A stretch of 64,000 bases of DNA from Saprospiraceae bacterium (GCA_020848695.1 JADLHT010000043.1:62001-126000), one strand, 5' to 3'; counted from the stretch's first letter, positions 19,103-28,687 are shown. Numbers and translations are program-made. Notes: a model not told the origin generated them from the letters alone.

Positions 19103-20455
19103 ATGAATCGTAAAGAATTTATTAAAAACAGTTCGCTTGCTTCCACAGCGTACTTACTTTCTCCTTCAAAAATTTTTAATTTTAAATCCAAAAGTAAAAT
19201 TTCAATAGGTCTAATAGGAGTTGGACTTAGAGGACAGAACCATTTGGAATTGTTATTGAAGAGAGATGATGTCAATATCATTGCTCTGTGTGACATCAAT
19301 GAAACAATGTTACAAATGTGTGATGAAATATTGTTGAAATCAGGCAAGGATAAACCTAAAGTATTCAAAGAAGACAAATATGCTTGGAAGAAGCTCCTAG
19401 AAATTAAGGATCTGGATGCAGTGATTATTTCTACTCCTTGGGAATGGCACACGCCAATGATTATAGGTGCAATTGAAGCAGGAATTAAGTACATTGGAAC
19501 AGAGGTTGTTTTGGGAATTAATCTAGAAGATCATTGGAATGTTGTTCGTTCTGCTGAGAAATACAATGCTCATGTCATGATGTTGGAGAATGTCTGTTAT
19601 AGGAGGGATGTAATGGCAATTCTCAATATGGTCAGACAAAATTTATTTGGTGAAATAATTCACTTGCAAGGAGGATATCAACACGATCTTCGTGAAGTTA
19701 AATTCAATAATGGTGTAGAACCCTATGGACATGGTGTTGAATATGGAGAAAAAGGTTTTTCAGAAGCAAGTTGGCGTACAGAGCATTCGATTCATCGTAA
19801 TGGAGACCTGTATCCAACACATGGTATTGGACCTTTAGCCAACTATATAAACATCAATCGAGGAAACCGTTTTGTTAGATTAAATTCATTTTCTTCTAAA
19901 GCCAGAGGACTACACAATCATATTGTAAAGCACGGAGGAGAAAATCATCCCAATGCAAAAATTGATTTTAAACTTGGAGACGTCATTACAACCCAGATTT
20001 CATGTGCTAATGGTGAAACCATAATGCTTCAACATGATACCAACCTTCCTCGCCCCTATTCATTAGGTTTTAGAGTTCAGGGAACAAATGGTATTTGGAT
20101 GGACCTTAATAATAGTATCTATATTGAAGGTCTATCCAAGAATTTACATCGTTGGGATTCCGCAAAAGAGTGGTTAGAAAAATATGATCACCCCCTCTGG
20201 AAGAGATGGATCAATGAAACCAAAGATGCTGGACACGGAGGGATGGATTTTTTTGTAGTGCATGCTTTTGTAGAATCGGTAAAAAGGAATGCAGCAACAC
20301 CACTTGATGTTTATGATGCGGCTTCCTGGAGTGCGATTACACCTTTGAGTGAACAATCCATTAATCTGGGTAACGAAACAATTGATTTTCCGGATTTCAC
20401 TTCAGGTCAATGGATGTATAGAAAACCCGTATTTGCTCTAACTAACGAGTACTAA
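19103..20455 (+). CDS. Gfo/Idh/MocA-fold enzyme, glycoside hydrolase family 109-like
   Basis: A 450-residue protein with a Rossmann NAD-binding motif (GLIGVGLRGQNH) behind a Tat-like N-terminus (MNRKEFIKNSSLASTAYLL) that lacks the twin arginines. The central region TEHSIHRNGDLYPTHGIGP is typical of GH109, NAD-dependent alpha-N-acetylgalactosaminidases that act by oxidation and elimination. It therefore probably removes alpha-GalNAc from glycans or peptides, in the periplasm if the N-terminus works as an export signal. No sugar-use genes surround it. A general Gfo/Idh/MocA dehydrogenase is the alternative. Confidence 0.82.
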   Translation: MNRKEFIKNSSLASTAYLLSPSKIFNFKSKSKISIGLIGVGLRGQNHLELLLKRDDVNIIALCDINETMLQMCDEILLKSGKDKPKVFKEDKYAWKKLLEIKDLDAVIISTPWEWHTPMIIGAIEAGIKYIGTEVVLGINLEDHWNVVRSAEKYNAHVMMLENVCYRRDVMAILNMVRQNLFGEIIHLQGGYQHDLREVKFNNGVEPYGHGVEYGEKGFSEASWRTEHSIHRNGDLYPTHGIGPLANYININRGNRFVRLNSFSSKARGLHNHIVKHGGENHPNAKIDFKLGDVITTQISCANGETIMLQHDTNLPRPYSLGFRVQGTNGIWMDLNNSIYIEGLSKNLHRWDSAKEWLEKYDHPLWKRWINETKDAGHGGMDFFVVHAFVESVKRNAATPLDVYDAASWSAITPLSEQSINLGNETIDFPDFTSGQWMYRKPVFALTNEY

Positions 20456-20492
20456 TCCGACAACTATTCCAAATTTTTTTATTCCTATTGTG

Positions 20493-20500
20493 TAAATTTG
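20493..20500 (+). promoter_or_regulatory. -7 box placing uppS transcription start at its ATG
   Basis: TAAATTTG ends exactly four bases before ATG 20505. With the usual distance from the box to the start site, transcription would begin at the A of the ATG, giving a leaderless message. The same geometry occurs before the CNNM gene (46938-46945) and serC (58814-58821). No canonical -33 TTG is visible. Confidence 0.45.
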
Positions 20501-20504
20501 CATA

Positions 20505-21245
20505 ATGTCTGATCTAAAGCAAAAAATTGATCTGAATCGATTACCACAACATATTGCCATTATAATGGACGGCAATGGAAGATGGGCTAAATCGATGAAC
20601 ATGCCAAGATTGTTTGGACATCGGCACGGAATAAAGACGGTAAGAGAGATAACAGAGAGCTGTGCTGAGCTTGGAATTCAGTATCTGACTTTATATACCT
20701 TTTCAACAGAAAACTGGAATAGACCACAAGACGAAGTTTTTGGATTAATGAGTCTTCTAATCACAACTCTTGAATCTGAAATAAATACCTTAAATAAGAA
20801 TAATATCCGATTGCAATGTATTGGTGATCTTTCTAAACTACCTGAAAAAACACATTTAGCGTTAATCAAAGGGATAGAGAAAACAAAAAATAACAAGAGA
20901 ATGACCCTTGCACTAGCATTAAATTATAGCGGAAAGTCAGAATTGACTTATGCAGTAAATAAGATTATTGATAAGGTAAAATGCGGGCACATTTCTAATC
21001 CTATTACCGATCAGGATATTTGTGATCACCTCTACACTCAAGGAATCCCTGATCCTGAATTATTGATTCGTACTTCCGGAGAACACAGATTGTCCAACTT
21101 TTTAATCTGGCAAACTGCCTATACGGAGTTTTATTTTACTGATGTGTTATGGCCAGCATTCCATTCTGATCACCTATATAATGCCATTGTTGACTATCAA
21201 TCGAGAGAGAGAAGATTTGGTATGATAACTGAACAGATGAAGTAA
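20505..21245 (+). CDS. uppS: Undecaprenyl diphosphate synthase (cis-prenyltransferase)
   Basis: A 246-residue cytosolic/membrane-associated enzyme that condenses isopentenyl diphosphates onto farnesyl diphosphate to make the C55 carrier for peptidoglycan and surface glycans. Signatures: HIAIIMDGNGRWAKS with the catalytic Asp, GHRHGIKTVREI, TLYTFSTENWNRP, and the C-terminal ELLIRTSGEHRLSNFLIWQ and RERRFG. Length is typical. It ends 33 bases from the convergent M28 peptidase gene. Confidence 0.96.
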   Translation: MSDLKQKIDLNRLPQHIAIIMDGNGRWAKSMNMPRLFGHRHGIKTVREITESCAELGIQYLTLYTFSTENWNRPQDEVFGLMSLLITTLESEINTLNKNNIRLQCIGDLSKLPEKTHLALIKGIEKTKNNKRMTLALALNYSGKSELTYAVNKIIDKVKCGHISNPITDQDICDHLYTQGIPDPELLIRTSGEHRLSNFLIWQTAYTEFYFTDVLWPAFHSDHLYNAIVDYQSRERRFGMITEQMK

Positions 21246-21278
21246 AAATAATTTTTTGATTGTTAATCCATACGGAAA

Positions 21279-22886
21279 TTATTCTTTAGGATTTAGTGTT
21301 AGCGATGCTTCCCTGTTAGCAAGTCCCCAGGTCAACAAAAACAGATGTCGAACAATATAGGTGTACTTCTCATATTTTATTTTGAATTCATCATCTGTGA
21401 TCCGATGATAATCTTCGTGTATCCCACTGAAAAAGAAAATGGACGGAATTCCTTTCTCTGCAAAATTGTAATGATCCGAACGATAATAAAATCGATTAGG
21501 ATCATCTTCGGCATTATATGTGTAATCTAATAATAGATGAGAATAACGACTGTTGATGGATTCATTAAATTGATGAAGATCCTTACTGAGTCGATCAGAT
21601 CCTATGACATAACTGTATTTTTTAGTGTTCTGATATTTAGAATCACTTCGTCCAATCATATCCACATTAATATTTACCATGGTCTTATCCAATGGAAATA
21701 TGGGACTGTTTACGTAATACATACTGCCGAGCAAGCCTTTTTCTTCACCGGTAACATGCATAACAAGTATTGACCTTCTGAGTCTATAACCACTATCTAT
21801 TGCTGCTTTCAAGGTCTTACTGATTTGCACCAAAGCAGAACTTCCCGAACCGTTATCATCGGCACCATTAAATACATCTTGTCCACGCATACCAATATGA
21901 TCATAATGTGCAGTGAGTATGACAAGTTCGTCCTTCTTATCGGTTCCTTCAAAGTAAGCTAAAATATTTCTTCCCCTTACCTGAGATTTTTCTTTGATGA
22001 GATTGACTTCAAGTTTTAATGGAAAAAGAATTGATTTAGGTTTTCCGGTCTTGTTTATTTTTTCTCTTGCTGCAATTAGCTTTTTCTGCTTTTTGCCAAG
22101 CATTTTTGAAACCATGGTAGAAGAAAGATGAATTTGATTGACGGATTTCGAAAAATCAATTTCATCTCTTTGTAATACCACAACCGGAGAGTATAATGAG
22201 GAACGATATTGCTCACCTAGCTTTTTAAAATTTTCCTCAATGATAATAATACAATGAACCCCATGCTTCAATGCTGATTTAACTTTCCGGTCGATCTTCG
22301 ACCATTCACTTACTTCTTCAGTTCCACTTATATAATAGTTTCCTCTCTTGTTTCTTGGTTCTCCATTATAAATCAGAATGGTTTTTCCTCTTACATCAAC
22401 TCCGGAATAATCATTATAACCGGGATGTTCAATACCATATCCCAGAAAAATAAGACTGTCTGTGTTTATTTTGATATCTGATGATGATTCAGGAATTGAA
22501 ATATAGTCCCAGATTTGTCGATAATCAAATCCATCTACTGTGAACGAGGTACTTTTCCACGAATGCCAGCTAAAATTGACATCCTGAAAATAAGAATTCA
22601 GGGAAGGTACTTTTGGAATTTTATTTTTCTCATATTCTGAAGCTATATAATCTGAGGCTATGTCGTTTCCAAGGGTACCTAACTCTCTTCCCATGCAAGA
22701 ATCAGAGGAGAGATACTGCAATACTCTTTTTAATTCAAATGAATCAATCGACATGGATAAACTGTAAGCGCTATCCATTACCGATTTGGCAAACTGATTT
22801 GGAATATGAATTTCGTGAACATACTTTCCTTGTCCGAATAGTAAACCAAAAGAAAGACTCAGACTTAAGAAGAAGGAGAACTTCAT
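21279..22886 (-). CDS. Secreted M28 family aminopeptidase with PA domain
   Basis: A 535-residue exported peptidase with a signal peptide (LSLSFGLLFGQ). A protease-associated (PA) insert (about 130-250) precedes the M28 catalytic domain, which has all co-catalytic zinc ligands: His in LTAHYDHIG, bridging Asp in NGADDNGSGSS, the Glu-Glu pair in HVTGEEKGLLGS, Asp in NVDMIGRSD and a late His in SGIHEDYHRITDD. It should remove N-terminal residues from peptides in the periplasm or outside. It overlaps rpiB by four bases. Confidence 0.93.
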   Translation of the reverse strand: MKFSFFLSLSLSFGLLFGQGKYVHEIHIPNQFAKSVMDSAYSLSMSIDSFELKRVLQYLSSDSCMGRELGTLGNDIASDYIASEYEKNKIPKVPSLNSYFQDVNFSWHSWKSTSFTVDGFDYRQIWDYISIPESSSDIKINTDSLIFLGYGIEHPGYNDYSGVDVRGKTILIYNGEPRNKRGNYYISGTEEVSEWSKIDRKVKSALKHGVHCIIIIEENFKKLGEQYRSSLYSPVVVLQRDEIDFSKSVNQIHLSSTMVSKMLGKKQKKLIAAREKINKTGKPKSILFPLKLEVNLIKEKSQVRGRNILAYFEGTDKKDELVILTAHYDHIGMRGQDVFNGADDNGSGSSALVQISKTLKAAIDSGYRLRRSILVMHVTGEEKGLLGSMYYVNSPIFPLDKTMVNINVDMIGRSDSKYQNTKKYSYVIGSDRLSKDLHQFNESINSRYSHLLLDYTYNAEDDPNRFYYRSDHYNFAEKGIPSIFFFSGIHEDYHRITDDEFKIKYEKYTYIVRHLFLLTWGLANREASLTLNPKE

Positions 22887-23311
22887 AAATCAATCTTATT
22901 CACACGATTAGCGTGACGGCCACCTTCAAATGTAGTATGGATAAAAATATCAACCATTGAAATGGCAACATTCTCACTTATGAATCGAGCAGGAATACTT
23001 AAAATATTTGAATCATTATGTTTTCTTGCTAATTCAGCCAATTCAGCGTTCCAACATAACCCACATCGAATCCCTGTATGTTTATTTGCAACAATAGCAG
23101 CACCATTTCCACTTCCGCACAATACAATCCCAAAGATTGCATTTCCGGCAGCTACTTCGGAGGCAACCGGATGAACTATATCCGGATAATCTACTGATGA
23201 AGTGTCATGACATCCGAAATCAATTACTTCATGATTATTTGATTTGAGAAAAAGCTGAATTTTTTCTTTCAATTCATATCCCGCATGATCACTTCCGATT
23301 ACAATTTTCAT
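22883..23311 (-). CDS. rpiB: Ribose 5-phosphate isomerase B
   Basis: A 142-residue RpiB/LacAB-type isomerase interconverting ribose 5-phosphate and ribulose 5-phosphate in the pentose phosphate pathway. It begins with GSDHAGYELKEKI, has the active-site Cys in LCGSGNGAAIVANK, and the phosphate-binding ARKHNDSNILSIPARF. Length is typical. Between DUF2723 (five bases upstream) and the M28 peptidase (four-base overlap). Confidence 0.95.
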   Translation of the reverse strand: MKIVIGSDHAGYELKEKIQLFLKSNNHEVIDFGCHDTSSVDYPDIVHPVASEVAAGNAIFGIVLCGSGNGAAIVANKHTGIRCGLCWNAELAELARKHNDSNILSIPARFISENVAISMVDIFIHTTFEGGRHANRVNKIDL

Positions 23312-23316
23312 GTTGT

Positions 23317-26300
23317 TTAGTTTGGTGACGGAGCTGCCTGATATGGACCTAACTTGTCTTTAACTTCTTGTTTTATAGATTCATCACCAAGAATTTCGGC
23401 TAACTGGGTTAGTTCATAGATTGATGAAACAGCATATCGCTTTTCTTCCTTGTAAGAAGTCTCTAATTCTTGAGCTGATAAACTATTGTAAAATTTTAAC
23501 CAATCTGCAGTTTCTGAAATCATTGTTTTCATTTCAGTTACTGCTCTTTCTTTTTTGTTTCCTCTGATCAGTGATTCAAGGAATGGAAGAACTCTAGAAT
23601 CATAAGGAAAATTCATATTGGGAAAAACATTGAAATACTTTTCAGCAATCTCACCTGCTTTTATCGAATCTCCTTTCATCCCATAGGAAGTAATCATTCT
23701 CATCATTAAGAATCTCATTCCCTGAACACTTGGAGCATATGAATGATCAACAAATAATTTTTGCTTATCGAAATTCCCCCACTTGAATTTATTCATCACC
23801 AGATCGAAACATCGATCATCATCAATTTTACCGGATCCGTAGATCTGATAAGCACGTTCGCTTGGACTTTTTATTGGAACAATTCGCAAAGCAAGTCCCT
23901 CCATATTGGTGTAATCACTTAATCCTAACAGCTTATCTTGCTGACAGGTGACAGAAAAATATACAGGTCTTTCATTAATATTTGAATTGATAATATCAAG
24001 TACTGCAAGATCGTCTTTGGTAATATAATATTCAGGAACTGCAACTGGAATTTTATCTACAAAAGTGGTGTCAGTAGCAGTGATCATACCAAGATCAATT
24101 GCTTTTTGTCTATTAACTTCAATGTATACTTTTCGGGTTGGCATATAAGTTTCAATTTCTCTTCCTCCCCCGGCAGAAAGTTTGTGATCTTCACCTATAA
24201 ATTTTAAAAATTGAGTTGCAGACATTTCAACATCTGGGGCACCTTCTCCTGCAGGATTATAGTAATAAACCTGATTTCTCAAAAATCCTCTAAGCTGATT
24301 AGAAGGAATTGAAAGCTTAACAGGAGCGCTTTCATTTATTTTTCTGCGTTGAGATTCAATATACCAGTCAACCGCAATCAGACTAAGATTAATTACCCTT
24401 ACGTCTCTTCGAATTCCTTCGACTTCTTGTGAGTACCAGACAGGATAAGTATCGTTATCACCGTAAGTAAAAATGATTCCGTTGGGTTTTACAGATTCAA
24501 GAATATTAATGGCATAATCTCTTGCTGCGGTTATTCCATTTCTTGAATGGTCATTAAAATTTTGGAATCCCATAAGTAACGGTGCAGATATTACCAATGC
24601 AGTAGCAATCCATTGAGAAATTCCATCGGATAATTTAATTTTTTCTCTTAACAATTGTGAAATGAACAACACACCCATTCCAATCCATATACAGAATGTA
24701 AAAATTGCACCTACCAATACATAATCTCGCTCACGAGGTTCATTAGGTGGAGAATTATTAAAAAAACAAAGACCCAAACCCGTTAAAAGCCACATTGCAA
24801 ATATTGCCAGAAAATCATTTTTATTTCTTTTATAATGAAAAATGACACCCAGTATACCAAATAATAAGGGAATAAAATAATAAGTATTTCGGGATTGATC
24901 TTCTCTTATTGCTCTGGGAAGTTGATCCTGATTATATAGCCTTGCACCATCTATGGCCTTTATTCCTGATAACCAATGTCCGTCTTTTTTATCCCAGGGA
25001 TAATATCCTTGTTCTGCATTCTCCCTTCCGACAAAATTCCACATAAAATACCTCCAGAACATCCATCCAAATTGGTAAGAGAACATAAACTTGATATTGA
25101 ATTCCTGAGTGGGGAAGCCATCTTTTTTACCGGTTAGATATTCCATCCATTGTCTATAAATCAAAGGCCTGTTCTGATCGCCATGACTAATTCTTGGTAT
25201 CAGAATCTGATCTTTTTTTGCAAAAACATAATCAAATTTTCTATCTACAACCTTATACTCGTTACCGACTCTGCCATAGCGGTCTTCCGTAGTATTATCT
25301 ATTGGTCTTGCATCAAATACAGGTCCTTTGGTTAATGACCGGTCACCGTATTGTTCACGATTAAGATAAGGCAGTAATCTTACAACATCGCTGGGTGCGT
25401 TCATATTGATTGGAGGATTGGCTATCGCTCTCAACATCACCATACCTACAACAGAATTTGCAATTATGATGAGCATAAAGCTAAAGACCAGTTTATGAGC
25501 TAAATCGTTGCCGATTTTCTGAGTGTATTTTAACGCCCAATAACAGAGTCCACCCAATGTAATTAAAGTAGGAATCAAACCCGAATGAAAAGGTAATCCT
25601 AAAGTATTGACACAGAATATTTCAAACTTACTCCAAAGTGCAGGAATCCCCGAAATGATTAAAGATTGAAACAATACAACACTGATAACTCCAATTGCTC
25701 CTGTAATAAAGAATCCCAGGGTGGTGTGTTTGTCCCAACGCTTATAATAATAAAGAAGTGCAATCGTTGGGAACGCCAACAAGCTTAATAAGTGAACACC
25801 TACAGACAAAGCAGCAGCATAAATGGAGAAAATCAGCCAACTGTCATTTTTAGGATCATTAGGAAGATAATACCATTTTACAGCTGCCCACAAAGTTAAA
25901 CAGGTAAACATTGTTGACATCGAGTAAACCTCCCCTTCAACTGCTGAAAACCAAATAGAAGTTGCAAATGCTGTACATAAGCCTGCAATCAAGCCACTTG
26001 AAAGTATTCCAATGTCATGAGAAGCTTCCTCATCCCGATCTCTTCCATATACGGCTAGCTTACTGAACATAATGGTCGTCCAGCAAATAAAAGTTGCTGC
26101 AAATGCAGAACAAATTCCGGACATTAAATTAACTGCAAAAGCAATGTCAGCAGGATTATTAGAGAAAAGGCTTGCAAGCCAAGCAAAGAGTCTTCCCACA
26201 AGGAGGAATAGAGGAGCTCCGGGAGGGTGTACAACCTGTAACTTATAAGCTCCTAACACAAATTCCCCGCAATCCCAAAGGCTTCCGGTTCGTTCAACAG

Positions 26301-26376
26301 AGAAAAAGTAAACAGCAAATGTTATTAAGAATACTAACCAACCGGTAATATTAACCTTAGATTTTAATATATTCAT
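23317..26376 (-). CDS. DUF2723 family polytopic membrane protein (probable glycosyltransferase)
   Basis: A 1019-residue inner membrane protein of the PF11028/DUF2723 family, abundant in Bacteroidota and related to eukaryotic TMEM260, an O-mannosyltransferase of the GT-C fold. The N-terminus shows FSVERTGSLWDCGEFVLGA and VVHPPGAPLFLLVGR, with the conserved acidic Asp/Glu in the first external loop, followed by about ten or more membrane helices and a large soluble C-terminal half. It probably transfers sugars from lipid-linked donors to proteins. First gene of a transcript with rpiB and the M28 peptidase. Confidence 0.85.
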   Translation of the reverse strand: MNILKSKVNITGWLVFLITFAVYFFSVERTGSLWDCGEFVLGAYKLQVVHPPGAPLFLLVGRLFAWLASLFSNNPADIAFAVNLMSGICSAFAATFICWTTIMFSKLAVYGRDRDEEASHDIGILSSGLIAGLCTAFATSIWFSAVEGEVYSMSTMFTCLTLWAAVKWYYLPNDPKNDSWLIFSIYAAALSVGVHLLSLLAFPTIALLYYYKRWDKHTTLGFFITGAIGVISVVLFQSLIISGIPALWSKFEIFCVNTLGLPFHSGLIPTLITLGGLCYWALKYTQKIGNDLAHKLVFSFMLIIIANSVVGMVMLRAIANPPINMNAPSDVVRLLPYLNREQYGDRSLTKGPVFDARPIDNTTEDRYGRVGNEYKVVDRKFDYVFAKKDQILIPRISHGDQNRPLIYRQWMEYLTGKKDGFPTQEFNIKFMFSYQFGWMFWRYFMWNFVGRENAEQGYYPWDKKDGHWLSGIKAIDGARLYNQDQLPRAIREDQSRNTYYFIPLLFGILGVIFHYKRNKNDFLAIFAMWLLTGLGLCFFNNSPPNEPRERDYVLVGAIFTFCIWIGMGVLFISQLLREKIKLSDGISQWIATALVISAPLLMGFQNFNDHSRNGITAARDYAINILESVKPNGIIFTYGDNDTYPVWYSQEVEGIRRDVRVINLSLIAVDWYIESQRRKINESAPVKLSIPSNQLRGFLRNQVYYYNPAGEGAPDVEMSATQFLKFIGEDHKLSAGGGREIETYMPTRKVYIEVNRQKAIDLGMITATDTTFVDKIPVAVPEYYITKDDLAVLDIINSNINERPVYFSVTCQQDKLLGLSDYTNMEGLALRIVPIKSPSERAYQIYGSGKIDDDRCFDLVMNKFKWGNFDKQKLFVDHSYAPSVQGMRFLMMRMITSYGMKGDSIKAGEIAEKYFNVFPNMNFPYDSRVLPFLESLIRGNKKERAVTEMKTMISETADWLKFYNSLSAQELETSYKEEKRYAVSSIYELTQLAEILGDESIKQEVKDKLGPYQAAPSPN

Positions 26377-26425
26377 CAGAATATCAGTTAATTATAAATA
26401 TTTTTTAAATTAATTTATGTTTTAT

Positions 26426-26454
26426 TGAGAATTGGCAAAATTAAACAATTCTCA
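26426..26454. promoter_or_regulatory. Inverted repeat around a -7 box upstream of the DUF2723 gene
   Basis: Perfect arms TGAGAATTG (26426-26434) and CAATTCTCA (26446-26454) are separated by 11 bases. The spacer holds, on the minus strand, TAATTTTG (26436-26443), a full match to the TAnnTTTG -7 box, about 60 bases before the DUF2723 ATG. A dimeric regulator at the arms would cover the promoter, so this is a candidate operator. Confidence 0.4.
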
Positions 26455-26552
26455 TGGTAATTAGCCAATCTACTATTGCGATACTATTAGTTTTATTCAG
26501 GTACTCAAAACTTGTTCTGAAATACAGTTCTGATTATGTGCTTAACAACGCG

Positions 26553-26560
26553 TAACTTTG
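26553..26560 (+). promoter_or_regulatory. Possible -7 box for the 44-residue membrane protein
   Basis: TAACTTTG fits TAnnTTTG and lies 25 bases before ATG 26586. It overlaps the right arm of a spaced inverted repeat (TACTCAAA at 26502-26509, TTTGAGTA at 26557-26564). Confidence 0.35.
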
Positions 26561-26585
26561 AGTATTATTTGGATCAATTTGTTAT

Positions 26586-26720
26586 ATGTTTAAACTTATC
26601 TTATATGGATTGGCGCTCTTTGGATTATACACTTTATTTTTTAGAGATAAGAGAATAGTCATTGAAGATAAAAATACAGGGAAGAAGAAATATAAGTATA
26701 CAGATTATGATGAACTGTAA
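26586..26720 (+). CDS. Small membrane protein, 44 residues
   Basis: An ATG-started frame coding one hydrophobic helix (MFKLILYGLALFGLYTLFF) followed by a charged tail with GKKKYKYTDYDEL at the end. The tail resembles the C-termini of DUF4834-type small membrane proteins of Bacteroidota, which end in a tyrosine/acidic motif, but this one is much shorter. A -7-like box lies 25 bases upstream and it precedes the pseudouridine synthase by 13 bases, so they may be co-transcribed. Function unknown. Confidence 0.6.
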   Translation: MFKLILYGLALFGLYTLFFRDKRIVIEDKNTGKKKYKYTDYDEL

Positions 26721-26733
26721 CTAAAGTTCAGAT

Positions 26734-27396
26734 TTGGAAAATCTTTCGTCACACATTCTTTTTAGCGACCATTACTATCTATTAGTCAATAAACCGTCTG
26801 GTCTCCCCGTTCAGGAAGACAAAACCGGAGATGCAAGTTTGTTGAGATTAATGCAAGCCTATTGTAAACACAATCTTTATTTAATTCATCGTATTGACAG
26901 ACCTGTATCCGGTGCTGTTTTATTTGCTAAAAATAAAGAAACACAGGCCTTAATGAATGAAGATCTCAGTAAATCATTGTTTTCAAAGACCTATCTTGCA
27001 ATTGTGCCAATCATTGATCTGGATGAAACAGGAAGTTTTAGGGATGCTTTAATTCATGATAAAAAAAAGATGATGGCTAAAGTTGACGAGACCGGAACAC
27101 ATAAAGAGTCCAGAAAGGCCATCTTACATTATAAAATTATTCAAACACTTGACCATTTTAGATTGCTGGAAATTAAAACCGAAACCGGAAGATTTCACCA
27201 GATTAGGGCACAACTGGCTTTTCACAAGATGCCCATAAGAGGAGATGTCAAGTATAATGCACGCAGGGGCAATAGGGATCGAAGCATTGGATTGCATGCC
27301 TGGAAAATTGAATGGTTTCATCAAAGTCTTAAAAAGAAAATGGAGTATGTAGCTCCACTTCCTGAAAATGATATTTGGCCTTTATTTCAAATTTGA
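26734..27396 (+). CDS. RluA-family pseudouridine synthase
   Basis: A 220-residue RNA pseudouridine synthase without an S4 domain. The catalytic motif HRIDRPVSGAVLFAKN contains Asp55; a conserved KTYLAIV and a late ETGRFHQIRAQLA with the RluA Arg are present. A stop codon lies at 26722, and the only usual start codon before the conserved NKPSGLPV is TTG 26734, so a TTG start is forced. It may modify 23S rRNA or tRNA; the target is not predictable. Confidence 0.9.
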   Translation: MENLSSHILFSDHYYLLVNKPSGLPVQEDKTGDASLLRLMQAYCKHNLYLIHRIDRPVSGAVLFAKNKETQALMNEDLSKSLFSKTYLAIVPIIDLDETGSFRDALIHDKKKMMAKVDETGTHKESRKAILHYKIIQTLDHFRLLEIKTETGRFHQIRAQLAFHKMPIRGDVKYNARRGNRDRSIGLHAWKIEWFHQSLKKKMEYVAPLPENDIWPLFQI

Positions 27397-27437
27397 TTTT
27401 CAATACACAAGAAAAAGTAAAAGAATAAATTACAACC

Positions 27438-28457
27438 ATGCGGACAGAATTAAATCAGTTTGGAGAGTTTGCGCTAATAGAACATTTAACCCATGAAATT
27501 GCAATACACCATGATGAGACTCTACTTGGAATTGGAGATGATGCAGCAATTATTGAAAATAATAATGCATGTACTCTTGTAAGTACAGACCTCCTTCTGG
27601 AAGGTATACATTTCGACTTGGCATATCATCCGTTAAAACATCTAGGTTATAAAGCTATCATTGTAAACTTGTCAGACATCATTGCAATGAATGCAATTCC
27701 CAAACAAGTTACAGTATCGATTGCTGTTTCTAATCGTTTTTCTGTTGAAGCGCTGGAAGAACTTTATAAAGGTATTAAATTAGCCTGCGATACCTATAAG
27801 GTTGATCTTATAGGAGGAGATACCAGTTCATCCTATCAGGGTTTGGTAATTTCAGTTACAGCATTGGGTGTTCAACAAAAGGATAAAATAGTTAAAAGAT
27901 CCGGTGCTCGGCCCGGTGATTTTATATACGTAACCGGTGACTTAGGTGGAGCATATCTTGGGTTGCAATTAATGGAAAGGGAAAAGAAAATTTTTCATGA
28001 AAATCCAGGGATCCAGCCTCAATTTGAAAACAATCGCGCAATACTTGAAAAATTTTTGAAGCCAGAGACAAGGAAAGACATTATAAGCATGTTGGATCAA
28101 TCGAAAATAGTTCCTACATCAATGATTGATCTTTCGGATGGTCTTTCTTCTGATCTGCTTCATATTTGCAAACAATCGAAAGTAGCTGCGATCATTGAGG
28201 AATCTTTGATACCCATAGATCCTGATGCACAGATGTTGTCGATGGAATTTCATCTGGATCCAATTACTTGTGCACTAAGTGGAGGGGAAGATTATGAATT
28301 GTTGTTAACTATATCTCCGGAAGATCAGGAGAAGATCAAGCAATTACCAAGTTTCTATTACATCGGCGAAGTTGTTCCGGTAGAACAAGGTATAAGATTA
28401 AAAACAACCCAAGGAAATTTGCATGAGATTACGGCTCAGGGGTGGAAGCATTTTTAA
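27438..28457 (+). CDS. thiL: Thiamine-monophosphate kinase
   Basis: A 339-residue PurM/ThiL-fold kinase that makes thiamine diphosphate from thiamine monophosphate. It shows LLGIGDDAAII, VSTDLLLEGIHFDL with Mg-binding Asp, NLSDIIAMNAIPK, LIGGDTSSS, VTGDLGGAYLGL, DLSDGLSSDL and GGEDYELLLT. No thiamine synthesis genes adjoin it. It follows the pseudouridine synthase by 41 bases. Confidence 0.95.
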   Translation: MRTELNQFGEFALIEHLTHEIAIHHDETLLGIGDDAAIIENNNACTLVSTDLLLEGIHFDLAYHPLKHLGYKAIIVNLSDIIAMNAIPKQVTVSIAVSNRFSVEALEELYKGIKLACDTYKVDLIGGDTSSSYQGLVISVTALGVQQKDKIVKRSGARPGDFIYVTGDLGGAYLGLQLMEREKKIFHENPGIQPQFENNRAILEKFLKPETRKDIISMLDQSKIVPTSMIDLSDGLSSDLLHICKQSKVAAIIEESLIPIDPDAQMLSMEFHLDPITCALSGGEDYELLLTISPEDQEKIKQLPSFYYIGEVVPVEQGIRLKTTQGNLHEITAQGWKHF

Positions 28458-28687
28458 AAATTAAAAACAAATACTCAGTAAACTTAAAATGCCAGAGTGA
28501 ATATAAAAGACGAGAATTACCTATGTCAGCCAATAAAAAAGGACATTGTATTATTCGCTAAGTAAAAACATTAACTTAATATGGGTTTGACTTTCATTAA
28601 AAAATAAATTACTATTTTGCCTCTCTAAAAGTTGCGTTTATTTGTTGAACTCAGGAATAAAATACCATACACACTTTCACATAGTCA

